Of a stretch of 64,000 nt of DNA, positions 14,844-24,496 are shown piece after piece. Each line of letters begins with the position of its first letter. Position 1 is the stretch's first letter. Where the stretch lies: assembly GCF_009807005.1 (NCBI RefSeq), contig NZ_WUBR01000002.1:1-64000 (forward strand). Reading direction: 5' to 3'. The notes beneath the pieces were generated by a model. It made no database searches, was not told the DNA's origin, and saw nothing but the letters and a program-made list of their open reading frames with translations. The position numbers and the translations under genes are program-made. Origin of the DNA: Aurantiacibacter rhizosphaerae. GTDB lineage: Bacteria > Pseudomonadota > Alphaproteobacteria > Sphingomonadales > Sphingomonadaceae.

Positions 14844-15599
14844 TTAGGCGAACAGGGCCTTGTCATTCAAGGCTTTGCCGAGGGCCACCACGAAGCGCGC
14901 CGCATCCGCACCATTGATCACGCGGTGATCGTAGCTGAGCGATACCGGCAGGAACAGCCGCCACTCCGGTGCATCATCCGCGCCGCGCACGGGGCGTTCG
15001 ATCAGCTTCGTCAGCCCCACAATCGCCACGTCCGGCGAATTGATGATCGGCGTGAAAGACGTGCCGCCGATATGGCCCAGCGAACTCACCGTGATGGAGC
15101 TGCCGCTCATTTCCGCCATGCTCAGCCCCTTGTCGCGCGCCTTTTCAGCAAGGATAGCCATGCTCGCGGCTATTTCGGCGGTTGTCTGTGTGTTGCACCC
15201 GTGGATCACCGGCACCAGCAATCCGTTCGGCGTATCCACCGCGATGCCGATATTGAAATAACGCTTCAGGATCAGCGCGTCCCCATCTTCTGACAGGGAG
15301 GCGTTGAACATGGGAAACTGGCGCAACACCTCTACCAGCGCCTTTGCCGCCATCGCCACCGGCGTGATCTTCTCTTCGGGATTATCCGCATTCCAGGCGC
15401 GGCGATTGGCTTCAGCCTCGGTCACATCAACCTCGTCATTGTGCGTGACGTGAGGAATGCCCACCCAGTTGCGGCCCAGGAATTGCCCGGTAAGTTTCTG
15501 ATAGCGCGTGGTGGGCGTGATCTCGACCTCACCCCATTCGGAAAAATCCATGGCCGGGAAGGGGGCCAGTCTGTCGAGCAGCTCTGTAATCTTGGTCAT
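14844..15599 (-). CDS. 2-oxoacid dehydrogenase E2-type acyltransferase, catalytic domain only
   Basis: A 251-residue protein covering only the catalytic domain of dihydrolipoamide acyltransferases. The active-site segment is SYDHRVINGAD near the C-terminus, with GHIGGTSFTPIINSPDVAIVG before it. Typical E2 enzymes have about 400-550 residues with one to three lipoyl domains and an E1/E3-binding domain; all are absent here, and the start at ATG 15599 leaves no room for them. The residue four after the histidine is Asn; some active E2p enzymes also have Asn there, so it does not prove loss of activity. No E1 or E3 gene is adjacent. It may use free lipoyl partners or another acyl carrier (inference). 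Confidence 0.8.
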   Translation of the reverse strand: MTKITELLDRLAPFPAMDFSEWGEVEITPTTRYQKLTGQFLGRNWVGIPHVTHNDEVDVTEAEANRRAWNADNPEEKITPVAMAAKALVEVLRQFPMFNASLSEDGDALILKRYFNIGIAVDTPNGLLVPVIHGCNTQTTAEIAASMAILAEKARDKGLSMAEMSGSSITVSSLGHIGGTSFTPIINSPDVAIVGLTKLIERPVRGADDAPEWRLFLPVSLSYDHRVINGADAARFVVALGKALNDKALFA

Positions 15600-15790
15600 G
15601 CATGCATCCTGAAAGCTGAAAAATCGGTACGATGCTAAAAGGTAAGCTTGCTTACGACAAGGACAAAGTGCGCTTTGGGGAAGGGTGTCCGTTTTCGCAA
15701 GAAAGCGCCACGGTTCGCGCAATTGTGGCGAGGCCAACAGAGGGTTAGCGCGCCGGATGAAGATCGTGCCGCTTTTGGAATGAGATAAAG

Positions 15791-16318
15791 ATGACCGAAC
15801 GCCAAGTAACCCTTGTGCCCGCAGAGGAAGCCGATTTCCCTGAATTCAAGCGGGAACTGCAAGCAGCCTTCTCGCTCCCGCTGATGGAACTGCTGGGGGA
15901 GGTGCCGAAGGGCGCCATCCCGTCTGACGAGGATCTGGACGGGATGATGAGCGCTGAGAATGCGCAGGTCCTGCATATCCTTCACGATGGGCGCAAGGTT
16001 GGTGGCGCGGTGGTGACGATCAACGAAGAAACGCAGGAAAATTCGCTGGACCTGCTGTATATGGCAGTGGGCAACCATAGCCGCGGGCTGGGCCAGGCAG
16101 CGTGGCTGGCGATCGAGGCGATGTTTCCGAACACGCGCAGCTGGGAAACCCACACTCCCTACTTCGAGAAGCGCAATATCCATTTCTACGTCAACGTCTG
16201 CGGCTTTCAGATCGTCGAGTATTTCCATGCGCGCCATCCCGGATCGCATGAGCCGCGCCCGGAAGGGATGCCGGAGAATGGAGAGATGTTTCGCTTTATC
16301 AAGAAGATGACGCCGTGA
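15791..16318 (+). CDS. GNAT-family acetyltransferase
   Basis: A 175-residue GNAT protein. The acetyl-CoA loop is recognisable in YMAVGNHSRGLGQAAWLAIEAMFP (Q/R-x-x-G-x-G/A as SRGLGQA), followed by HTPYFEKRNIHFYVNVCGFQIVEYF, the usual motif B with a GF turn. The acceptor substrate cannot be inferred. It stands alone between the E2-like gene (divergent) and the two-component genes. Confidence 0.75.
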   Translation: MTERQVTLVPAEEADFPEFKRELQAAFSLPLMELLGEVPKGAIPSDEDLDGMMSAENAQVLHILHDGRKVGGAVVTINEETQENSLDLLYMAVGNHSRGLGQAAWLAIEAMFPNTRSWETHTPYFEKRNIHFYVNVCGFQIVEYFHARHPGSHEPRPEGMPENGEMFRFIKKMTP

Positions 16319-16486
16319 TGCCGCTCCTGCCCTCGTAGGGGCGCCCCCACTGGCCACGGTTTCGACGTGATCTGGACGTGGTCGCCAAACGCTGGGTCGC
16401 ACCATGCGGCTTCTACTTAGTAGCCTGCACATTAACCAACAAGTTTACCGCCTTATGCCGTTCCCTGTACTGATCAGGGAAAAGAT

Positions 16487-16894
16487 ATGGCGCGTATTAT
16501 CGTAGTAGACGACCATGAGATCGTTGGGGCTATCCTCAGCGAAACACTGATCGACGCAGGCCATAGCGTGGGCTGGTTGAGCGATGGGGAACAGGCCCTC
16601 GCCGCCATGAAACGGCGCCCACCACATCTCGCCATCCTTGATCAGAACATGCCCAATATCAGCGGCAGGGACGTGCTGCGGGCAATGCGGTCTGACGCCA
16701 ATCTGGTGATGACGCCTGTCATGATGCTGACAGCCATTTCCGGGGAAGAGGACGAGCGCATCTCCTATTACGAGGGCGCCGATTGTTACATGACGAAGCC
16801 TTTCGATCCGCAGGAGGTGCTCTTCTGGGCTGAAGAGCTGATCGCGAAAAAGATCACGCGGACATCGCCGCTTGGCTGCGCCACGCATCCGTGA
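16487..16894 (+). CDS. Single-domain response regulator
   Basis: A 135-residue receiver domain without an output domain. The acidic pocket is D8-D9, the phosphoacceptor D52 (AILDQNMP), the switch threonine T82 and the conserved lysine K104 (MTKPF). The stop TGA overlaps the GTG start of the hybrid kinase (GTGA, 16891-16894), so the two are translationally coupled. Such CheY-like proteins shuttle phosphate or bind a target directly. It is a natural partner of the next gene. Confidence 0.87.
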   Translation: MARIIVVDDHEIVGAILSETLIDAGHSVGWLSDGEQALAAMKRRPPHLAILDQNMPNISGRDVLRAMRSDANLVMTPVMMLTAISGEEDERISYYEGADCYMTKPFDPQEVLFWAEELIAKKITRTSPLGCATHP

Positions 16895-19728
16895 ATAGCA
16901 AGATGACGCAGGTTACCGACAGACAGCCCGGCTTCTCGATCCCAAGACTGGGCGCAGTCTCGTCCATCCAGTTGGGGATCTTTTGTGCCACCGCGCTGGT
17001 GTTTGGCGTGCTGGCCTATTTCAGCGTGATGCTGACGCGCGACGAGACGCGGATTGCTGCGGTATGGATTCCCAATGCGGTGCTGGTGGCGCTGATCATC
17101 CGGCAACGCGAAGGCCACTGGCCCGCCATGCTGATCGGCGCAGTGATCGGCAATTTTTCCGCCAACATTCTGGGCGGCGACGAGACGTTGCGTGCAGCTT
17201 CCCTTGCGCTTGCCAATGTGATCGAAGTGATGGTGGTGCTGCTGCTGTTGACGCGCCTTGGCTGTGAGCGGCCCAATTTTTCTCGCAACACTGACATCGG
17301 GCTATTCGCGCTTGCGGCAGTAGGTGCGGCATCATGCTCCGGCCTTGCGGCTAGCCTGGTGCTGAACCCAGCTGGCCTTGCCGGGGCTTTCGATTTCTGG
17401 TGGCCCTGGGCGCGCGGTGATGCATTGGGTCTGCTGCTGTTTGTCCCGGCCATCACGATCATTCTCGATGCCTTTGAGAACCGCAAGGCGCTGACGAAGC
17501 GAGCCTTTATCGAAGCCTGCCTGATCATCTGCTTCGGCACGGCGGTGAGCGTCTTCACCTTCTGGCAGACAAGCTATCCCTTCCTGTTCCTGGATGCGCC
17601 GGTGGTGCTGCTATATGCCTTGCGCCTCGGCACGCTGGGCAATGCCATTGCCATCATCAACCTGGCAATCGTGGCAACGGTCGCCACCTCGCTGGGTTAT
17701 GGGCCGATCAATCTGGTTAAGGGCGGCATGGCAGACAAGCTGATGGTGCTGCAGGTCTTCCTCACCAGTTCATTCGCCGTCGGCCTGCCGTTTGCGGCGC
17801 TGGTGCAGTCTCTGAAAGAGCGCAAAACGAGCTATCGGCTGCTGGCGGAAAATCTGGCCGATGCAAATCGCACATTCGATACGGTGGCGCAGATTTCTCC
17901 TGCAGGCATCTTCCGTTGCGATCTGCAGGGCAAGTGTACCTATGCCAATGCCAAATCCCTGAAGCTGAGCGGGATGACATTGGAGGAGGCGACGCAGGGA
18001 AAATTCGCCCGCCATGTGCATCCGGAAGATCGTGACCGCCTGCTGGAACAATGGGCCGCCGAAGTCAAAACGGGCAGGGGTTACGAGGTGGAATTCAGGA
18101 TTTGCGTTCCGGGAGAACCCGTGCGCTGGATCCATTCGCAGGTTGCACCGGAGCATGACAGCGAAGGCAAAATCATCGGTTACGTCGGCGTGCAGATGGA
18201 CATTACTGCGCGGCACCACATAGAGCAGGAATTGCGCGACGCGCGCGACAAGGCCGAAAGTGCCGACCGCGCCAAGACCAGTTTCCTGGCGAATATGAGC
18301 CATGAGATCAGAACGCCGATGAACGGCGTGCTGGGCTTTGCCGATCTGTTGCTGACCACCAGCCTGGATGAAAAGCAGCGCCAGCATATCGAACTGATCG
18401 CGGAATCCGGGCGATCCATGGTTACACTGATTGACGATATCCTGGACCTTTCGAAGATCGATGCCGATGCGATGCGCATCGCCTCTGTCCCGATCGACGT
18501 GCGCCATACGGTGGACGGGGCAGTCCGGCTGATGCGCGCCACGGCCACCGCCAAGGGGATCGATCTGAACCTGAGCATTGCCGGAGATCTTCCCACCACG
18601 ATGGCGGGGGACAAGCTGCGCATCCGGCAGGTGATCTCGAACCTGCTGGGCAATGCCATCAAATTCACCAAGGAAGGCGCGATCAATGTGCAGGTGGCAT
18701 GCCACCCACAGGGCGATACGAAGTGTATCGAGATACTGGTGAAAGATGACGGCATCGGCATCGCGGAAGACCGGCTAGAAGCGATTTTCGGTGAATTCAC
18801 GCAGGCGGATGGCGCTGTTGCCTCGAATTATGGTGGCACCGGCCTTGGCCTGGCCATCAGCCGCAGACTGGCTCGACTCATGGGAGGAGATATCACTGTG
18901 ACAAGCAGAGTTGGCGAAGGTTCTACCTTCCGTTTCGTACTGCCTTTCAGGGATGTCGAGAGGTCAGACCCACAGACTGTTGAGAGAAGCCCTGAAAGGC
19001 CCTTGGCGAGTGAGCCTGAGGCAAGCAGCGGCAAGATCCTGATCGTGGAGGATCACCCGATCAATCAGGAACTGATCTCTGCGCTTGTCGGCAATCTGGG
19101 CCATGATTTCGATCTGGCGGTGGATGGACTGGAAGCCATCGAAATGGTGGAAAAGACGGCGGGGCAGGGCGTCTACAAGCTCGTGTTGATGGATATCCAG
19201 ATGCCCCGCTGCGACGGGGTTACCGCCACCAGGAAAATTCGCGAGGCGGGGCACAGCCCGCAGGACCTGCCGATCGTTGCGCTGACGGCCAATGCCTTTG
19301 GCGATGACGTGGAAAAATGCCTGGATGCAGGGATGCAGGCGCATCTTGCGAAGCCTATCAATGCCGGCAAGCTGGAGGCCTGCATCGGCCAGTGGCAGCG
19401 CGAAGCCCGCAGGCCTGCAAAAAGCGATGGCAACAGCGTGGTGGAGCGGATGCGGCCCAAGTTCGATGAGCTGAAAGAGCAGGTGCACGCCGCCGCGACG
19501 GACTGGCTGGCAGGGGCGGAGGGCAAGGAGCCTGCCTGCGCGCAGCAGCTGCGCATACGCCTGCACCAGATCGCTGGCGTAGCGGCGCTGTTCGGGGACG
19601 AAAAGATCGGCACGCTCGCCTCTCGCAGCGAACGCTATTTCACTCTCAACGCAGACACACCCGCAGCGCAATCCGCCGATGGTGAAATCGGTGATGCGCT
19701 GCGAGAGCTGGTGCAGCTTACCCGCTAA
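16891..19728 (+). CDS. Hybrid sensor histidine kinase (MASE1-PAS-HisKA-HATPase-REC-HPt)
   Basis: A 945-residue sensor. Residues about 25-310 form a multi-helix membrane sensor of the MASE1 type. A PAS/PAC domain (about 325-450) follows. The H-box SFLANMSHEIRTP places the phosphohistidine at H471; the ATP-binding domain has DDGIGIAEDR and GGTGLGLAISRRL. A receiver domain starts with ILIVEDHPINQEL and has its phosphoacceptor at D768 (LMDIQMP). The C-terminal 100 residues contain LHQIAGVAALFG, an HPt-like helix with H892. Together with the upstream single receiver this is a full phosphorelay without a DNA-binding output. GTG start, 4-nt overlap with that gene. The signal is unknown. Confidence 0.85.
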   Translation: MNSKMTQVTDRQPGFSIPRLGAVSSIQLGIFCATALVFGVLAYFSVMLTRDETRIAAVWIPNAVLVALIIRQREGHWPAMLIGAVIGNFSANILGGDETLRAASLALANVIEVMVVLLLLTRLGCERPNFSRNTDIGLFALAAVGAASCSGLAASLVLNPAGLAGAFDFWWPWARGDALGLLLFVPAITIILDAFENRKALTKRAFIEACLIICFGTAVSVFTFWQTSYPFLFLDAPVVLLYALRLGTLGNAIAIINLAIVATVATSLGYGPINLVKGGMADKLMVLQVFLTSSFAVGLPFAALVQSLKERKTSYRLLAENLADANRTFDTVAQISPAGIFRCDLQGKCTYANAKSLKLSGMTLEEATQGKFARHVHPEDRDRLLEQWAAEVKTGRGYEVEFRICVPGEPVRWIHSQVAPEHDSEGKIIGYVGVQMDITARHHIEQELRDARDKAESADRAKTSFLANMSHEIRTPMNGVLGFADLLLTTSLDEKQRQHIELIAESGRSMVTLIDDILDLSKIDADAMRIASVPIDVRHTVDGAVRLMRATATAKGIDLNLSIAGDLPTTMAGDKLRIRQVISNLLGNAIKFTKEGAINVQVACHPQGDTKCIEILVKDDGIGIAEDRLEAIFGEFTQADGAVASNYGGTGLGLAISRRLARLMGGDITVTSRVGEGSTFRFVLPFRDVERSDPQTVERSPERPLASEPEASSGKILIVEDHPINQELISALVGNLGHDFDLAVDGLEAIEMVEKTAGQGVYKLVLMDIQMPRCDGVTATRKIREAGHSPQDLPIVALTANAFGDDVEKCLDAGMQAHLAKPINAGKLEACIGQWQREARRPAKSDGNSVVERMRPKFDELKEQVHAAATDWLAGAEGKEPACAQQLRIRLHQIAGVAALFGDEKIGTLASRSERYFTLNADTPAAQSADGEIGDALRELVQLTR

Positions 19729-19751
19729 GCCGCGATGATCGCTGGCTGGGC

Positions 19752-21638
19752 CTAGTCAGGCTTGCGGTTGTGCTGCGACTTGGGCTTGCCTGATTTGAAC
19801 GGCTTGCCCGATTTGCCACCATTAGGCTTTCCCCCGGCGGGCTTTCCGCCAGAAGGCTTGCCATTAGCAGGCTTTGCGTAGGGCGGCTTCCCGCCAGCCG
19901 CGTTGGGCCCGTCCTTGCGCTTCTTCGCCTTGTCGAATTTTTTGCCGTTCGACTTTGGCTTTACGCGGAAGCCGCCGGCATTATCGCTGTTCGGCCCACG
20001 TTTGCGATTGGTGCGCGCTTCCACGCGCGGCCCGGTTTCGGACTGCGTGATGGTGACGGGTTCGTCATCCGGGTCCGCACCAGCGGTGCGAGCGGCAGCA
20101 TCGGCGAATTTCTCGGCAATAGTGCGCGGGATCTGAAAGAAGGTTTCGGCAGGGCCGATGCGAATGGCGCCAATCTCGTTGCGGGTGATATGGCCCCGGC
20201 GGCACAGCAGCGGCAGGATCCAGCGCGGATCGGCGTTCTGGCGGCGGCCAATGTCCATGCGGAACCACACCGTATCTTCAAAGCCGGGACGATGCCGTTC
20301 CTGCTGCGCGGCCTTGCGCGCTTCGGGCGTGTTGGCGATCAGATCTTCCGGCTCCGGCATGGCAGAGCGATGGGCGTGGACCAGCATGGCCGCGATTTCG
20401 GCCGGGGTCTTTTCCTGCAACAGCCGATCCGCCAGATCGCGGTCGGCATCTTCCACCTCAACGGGTTGCAGCAGCTTTTCCAGCAGGCGCTCGCGATCCT
20501 TGGTCTTGATAGCCTGCCGGTCTGGCGCATCGGTCCATTCGGCAGTGATCTTTGCGCTGCGCAGCATGGATTCAACGCGCTTGCGACGCGAGAACGGCAC
20601 GATCAGCACAGCCGTGCCCTTGCGCCCGGCACGGCCCGTGCGGCCGGAACGGTGCTGCAAGGCCTCCGCATCGCGCGGAATTTCCACATGCACCACCAGG
20701 CTGAGCGAGGGCAGATCGATACCGCGCGCCGCAACATCGGTGGCAACGCAAACGCGCGCCCGCTTATCTCGCAAGGCCTGCAGCGCCTGGTTACGCTCCG
20801 ACTGCGAATGCTCGCCCGACAAGGCGACCACGGCAAAGCCGCGTTCCTGCAGGGTGGAGTGCAAATGGCGCACCTTTTCGCGCGTGGCGCAGAACAGGAT
20901 TGCCGTCTCCGCCTCATGATAACGCAGCAGGTTGACCACCGCGTTCTCGATCTCTGGCGGTGATACGGTGACGGCCTGATATTCGATATCGCCGTGGCCG
21001 CGGCCTTCGTTGATGGTGGCAATGCGCAGGGCATCGCGCTGATAACGGCGGGCCAATGCCTCGATCGGCTTCGGCATGGTGGCGGAGAACAGCAGCGTGC
21101 GGCGCCCCTCTGGCGTGGCGTCGAGAATCTCTTCCAGCTCTTCACGAAACCCCATGTCCAGCATTTCGTCTGCCTCATCCAGCACGACGGCGGCGAGGGA
21201 GGACAGGTCCAGCGCGCCGCGTTCCAGGTGATCGCGCAGGCGGCCTGGCGTGCCCACCACGATGCTGGCGCCTGATCGCAGGGACTTTCGTTCCTGCGAG
21301 GGGTTCATCCCGCCAACGCAGGTGGCAACGCGCCCGCCGGATTTGCCGTAAAGCCACGCCAGTTCGCGGCTGACCTGAAGCGCCAGTTCACGCGTGGGCG
21401 CAATCACCAGGGCAAGCGGGGCGGTGGCAAAGCGAATACGCTCATCATCGCCCAGCAGTTGTTCTGCCATCGCCAGCCCGAATGCCACGGTCTTCCCCGA
21501 TCCCGTTTGCGCGGAAACGACCAGGTCGCGCCCGGCTGCCTCTGGCTGGAGAACTTCGGACTGAACCTTGGTGGCAGAAGCATACTCACGTTCGGCAAGG
21601 GCAGCTTCAAGGGTGGATGGCAATTTGGGGAAAGTCAT
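19752..21638 (-). CDS. DEAD-box ATP-dependent RNA helicase (CsdA/DbpA-like) with basic GKP-rich tail
   Basis: A 628-residue helicase. Motifs in order: AQTGSGKT near 43-50, PTRELALQ, VLDEADEMLD, FSATMPK, and HRSGRTGRAGRKG (motif VI). After the two RecA-like domains, residues about 440-540 resemble a DbpA-type RNA-binding domain. The last about 90 residues are a lysine/glycine/proline tail with repeated GGKP and GKP units, ending KSQHNRKPD. Such tails bind RNA and are common in cold-shock and ribosome-assembly helicases. It converges with the hybrid kinase. It remodels structured RNA, probably in ribosome assembly or mRNA decay (family knowledge). Confidence 0.88.
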   Translation of the reverse strand: MTFPKLPSTLEAALAEREYASATKVQSEVLQPEAAGRDLVVSAQTGSGKTVAFGLAMAEQLLGDDERIRFATAPLALVIAPTRELALQVSRELAWLYGKSGGRVATCVGGMNPSQERKSLRSGASIVVGTPGRLRDHLERGALDLSSLAAVVLDEADEMLDMGFREELEEILDATPEGRRTLLFSATMPKPIEALARRYQRDALRIATINEGRGHGDIEYQAVTVSPPEIENAVVNLLRYHEAETAILFCATREKVRHLHSTLQERGFAVVALSGEHSQSERNQALQALRDKRARVCVATDVAARGIDLPSLSLVVHVEIPRDAEALQHRSGRTGRAGRKGTAVLIVPFSRRKRVESMLRSAKITAEWTDAPDRQAIKTKDRERLLEKLLQPVEVEDADRDLADRLLQEKTPAEIAAMLVHAHRSAMPEPEDLIANTPEARKAAQQERHRPGFEDTVWFRMDIGRRQNADPRWILPLLCRRGHITRNEIGAIRIGPAETFFQIPRTIAEKFADAAARTAGADPDDEPVTITQSETGPRVEARTNRKRGPNSDNAGGFRVKPKSNGKKFDKAKKRKDGPNAAGGKPPYAKPANGKPSGGKPAGGKPNGGKSGKPFKSGKPKSQHNRKPD

Positions 21639-21952
21639 TACATACGCTCATATAGGGGCACCCCCCGCAAGAGCGCGGCGAGCAACAGTTTGGCTTTGGA
21701 AAGCTGGAGGCGGCATTCGCGCCAGCCTCTCTTCGCGGGTTCCCATAGGCGTATTGTGCGCGTTTGGCTTCAAAAAAGTGCGGCCAGTAGCGGTGTCATG
21801 TGTCGCGGTGCGAGCGGTCGGCCTTTTGGGATGTAGGCAATGCCGCAGGAAAACCCTGTTTTTCAGCGTATCCTCCAGCGGGTCCGCATCAAGAGCTGCA
21901 CGCTGCGCAGGCTTTCTTGACGTTGCAGGCTGTCTCGTTAGACGGGCTGTCC
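21639..21952. promoter_or_regulatory. Divergent intergenic region between helicase and trehalose operon
   Basis: A 314-nt gap with no gene-like content. TTGACG at 21917-21922 followed after 16 nt by TTAGAC-like sequence near 21938-21944 is a possible promoter for otsB, leaving a very short leader. I see no operator, riboswitch or strong hairpin. Confidence 0.3.
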
Positions 21953-22687
21953 ATGCAGAACCTTCCGCCCCCGCCAAGCTTTGAAGCGCTACTCTCCTCG
22001 CAGGATATAGCGCTGTTTCTGGATTTCGATGGCACGCTGGTGGAGCTGGCGGAAACGCCGGACGGGATCGATGTGCCGCAGCATCTGGCCAAGAACCTGC
22101 ATGCCCTTTTCGACAGGCTGAACGGCCGTCTCGCGCTTGTGAGTGGCCGGGCAATTGTCGATCTGGAGCAGCATCTTGGCCCGCTCACCATTGCCAAGGC
22201 CGGGTCGCACGGCGGCGATTGCCGGCATGCGGACGGAAAGAACATCGGCAAGATCCCCAAAGGGCTGCCGCCCGAACTGCTGGCCCGCGTGGCGGAATTT
22301 GCCGAGCGTCGCGGCTTTACGCTGGAGGACAAGCCCCACGGCGCGGCGCTGCATTACCGCTCCGATCCCTCGCTGGAGGAGGAGGGCGTAGAATTTGCGC
22401 AGGCCATGGCGGAGGAGGGCGACCTTGATATCAAGCGCGGCAAATGCGTGATCGAATTGGTCGGGCGCGGCGCCAACAAGGGGTCTGCGCTGCGCGGTTT
22501 CATGGAATGCGCGCCCTTTGCAGGGGCCATGCCAATCTTTGTGGGGGATGATATTACCGACGAAGACGGCATGCGCGCCGCCCGCGACATGGGCGGTTTT
22601 GGCGTGCTGGTGGGGGAAAGAGAGCCCACGGTTGCGAAATACGGTCTTGCCAGCCCTGCTGCAGTGCACCATTGGTTGGAACTGTGA
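21953..22687 (+). CDS. otsB: Trehalose-6-phosphate phosphatase
   Basis: A 244-residue HAD-superfamily phosphatase. The nucleophile motif DFDGTLVEL is near residue 24, a SGR segment (ALVSGRAI) follows, and the third motif is VGDDITDEDGM. This is the layout of OtsB, which removes phosphate from trehalose 6-phosphate. ATG 21953 (QNLPPPPSFEALL) was chosen over a long upstream extension; the ribosome site is weak. It heads a three-gene operon: its TGA overlaps the GTG of the GH15 gene by 4 nt, and otsA follows. Trehalose protects against osmotic and desiccation stress. Confidence 0.92.
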   Translation: MQNLPPPPSFEALLSSQDIALFLDFDGTLVELAETPDGIDVPQHLAKNLHALFDRLNGRLALVSGRAIVDLEQHLGPLTIAKAGSHGGDCRHADGKNIGKIPKGLPPELLARVAEFAERRGFTLEDKPHGAALHYRSDPSLEEEGVEFAQAMAEEGDLDIKRGKCVIELVGRGANKGSALRGFMECAPFAGAMPIFVGDDITDEDGMRAARDMGGFGVLVGEREPTVAKYGLASPAAVHHWLEL

Positions 22688-24486
22688 CAGCCCATACTAG
22701 TGATCTCGACCTTTGGCCCATCGGCAATTGCCAGGTTTCCGGCCTCATTGATAATCGCGGCGGCATCGTGTGGGGCTGTGTGCCCCGCGTTGATGGCGAC
22801 CCTGCCTTTTGCGCGCTGCTGAACGGCGATTCGCAAGATGTGGGCGTGTGGCGCTTTGAACTGGAAGGGCAGGTCAGCGCCCACCAGGAATATATCCGCA
22901 ACACGCCAATCCTGCTGACGCGGCTTGAGGCTGAGGATGGCAGCGCGGTGGAAATCCTGGATTTCTGCCCCCGCTACGAAGGGTCTGGCCGGATGTATCG
23001 CCCGGTCGCCTATGCCCGGATCGTGCGGCCCGTTTCCGGCAATCCGCGGATCAAGGTGATCATCAAGCCGATGAAGAATTACGGTGCTTCGCTGGCAGAC
23101 AGCACCAATGGCACCAACCATATCCGCTATCTCACCAAGGGGCAGGCGCTGCGCCTGTCTACCGATGCATCCGTCGGTTACATCCTCGAAAACCGGACCT
23201 TCCGGATCGAGAACGACACGCATTTCTTCCTTGGCCCGGACGAGCCCTTCGTCGGCAATCTGCGAGAGCAGGTGCGGCGGATGGAGCAATCCACGCGCAG
23301 CTATTGGCAAAACTGGGCGCGCAGCCTGGCGACCCCGTTCGAATGGCAGGCAGAGGTTATCCGCGCCGCCATCACGCTGAAACTGTGCCAGCACGAGGAA
23401 ACCGGCGCCATCGTCGCCGCCCTCACTACCTCGATCCCCGAAGCGCCTTATTCGGAGCGGAACTGGGACTATCGCTACTGCTGGATCCGCGATTCCTATT
23501 ACACCGTACAGGCGTTGAACCGCCTAGGCGCGCTGGATGTGCTGGAGAAGTATCTCGGCTATCTGCGCAATATCGTGGACGATGCGAAGGGCGGACAGAT
23601 TCAGCCGCTGTATTCCGTCATGGGCGTTGCCGAATTGAACGAAACCACGGCCAGCTGGCTGGCGGGCTATCGCGGCATGGGGCCAGTGCGGGTGGGCAAC
23701 GCCGCCTACAAGCAGGTGCAGCACGATTGCTATGGCCAGATCGTTCTGCCGACAGTGCAGGGCTTTCTCGACAAGCGCCTGCTGCGCATGGCCGATGATC
23801 ACGATTTCGAAAGCCTTGAGCAGGTGGGCGAAATGGCGTGGAAGATGCACGATCAGCCCGACGCCGGCCTGTGGGAATTCCGCACGCGTACGGAGGTGCA
23901 CACCTACTCCGCCGTGATGAGCTGGGCCGCGTGTGATCGCCTTGCCAATGCCGCCGCTCATTTGAACAAGGATGATCGCGCGGCGTTCTGGCGCGACCGG
24001 GCCAACACCATTGCCGCCACGATCGAGGCGAAGGCGTGGAAGGAAAACGGCGGGGAGGGCGGCCATTATGGCGCCAGCTTCGAAAGCGATTACCTCGACG
24101 CCAGCCTGCTGCAATTGCTGGAACTGCGCTTCATCGATCCCGATGACGACAAGTTCGTCTCCACCTTCGAGATGATCGAGAAGGAACTGCGCCGTGGAGA
24201 GCACATGCTGCGCTATGCCGCGGAAGATGATTTCGGCGCGCCCGAAACGGCCTTCAACATCTGTACTTTCTGGCTGATCGAGGCGCTGGCGCTGATGGAC
24301 CGCAAGGAAGAGGCGCGCACCCTGTTCTGCACCATGCTGGACCACCGCACTGGTTCCGGCCTTTTGTCGGAAGATATGGATTTCGAAACCGGTGAATTGT
24401 GGGGGAACTTCCCCCAGACCTATTCCTTGGTTGGTATAATCAACTGCGCCTCGCTGTTGTCGAAAAGCTGGAACACCGTTCGCTAG
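22684..24486 (+). CDS. Glycoside hydrolase family 15 protein (glucoamylase/trehalase type)
   Basis: A 600-residue soluble enzyme with a N-terminal beta-rich domain (DLWPIGNCQVSGLIDNRGGIVWGC) and an (alpha/alpha)6 catalytic domain. Typical GH15 segments are NWDYRYCWIRDSYYTVQAL, ESDYLDASLLQLLELRF and APETAFNICTFWLIEALALM. GTG at 22684 overlaps the otsB stop. Its place between otsB and otsA suggests a role in trehalose turnover, either as a trehalase (known for actinobacterial GH15 members) or by releasing glucose from alpha-glucans (inference). No signal peptide, so it acts in the cytoplasm. Confidence 0.87.
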   Translation: MTAHTSDLDLWPIGNCQVSGLIDNRGGIVWGCVPRVDGDPAFCALLNGDSQDVGVWRFELEGQVSAHQEYIRNTPILLTRLEAEDGSAVEILDFCPRYEGSGRMYRPVAYARIVRPVSGNPRIKVIIKPMKNYGASLADSTNGTNHIRYLTKGQALRLSTDASVGYILENRTFRIENDTHFFLGPDEPFVGNLREQVRRMEQSTRSYWQNWARSLATPFEWQAEVIRAAITLKLCQHEETGAIVAALTTSIPEAPYSERNWDYRYCWIRDSYYTVQALNRLGALDVLEKYLGYLRNIVDDAKGGQIQPLYSVMGVAELNETTASWLAGYRGMGPVRVGNAAYKQVQHDCYGQIVLPTVQGFLDKRLLRMADDHDFESLEQVGEMAWKMHDQPDAGLWEFRTRTEVHTYSAVMSWAACDRLANAAAHLNKDDRAAFWRDRANTIAATIEAKAWKENGGEGGHYGASFESDYLDASLLQLLELRFIDPDDDKFVSTFEMIEKELRRGEHMLRYAAEDDFGAPETAFNICTFWLIEALALMDRKEEARTLFCTMLDHRTGSGLLSEDMDFETGELWGNFPQTYSLVGIINCASLLSKSWNTVR

Positions 24487-24496
24487 GAGGCTGAAA

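Noticed and set aside
14844-15599. Asn in the E2 active-site motif (HRVINGAD) as an inactivating change
   Set aside because: Some active bacterial E2p enzymes also have Asn at this position, so it is a natural variant.
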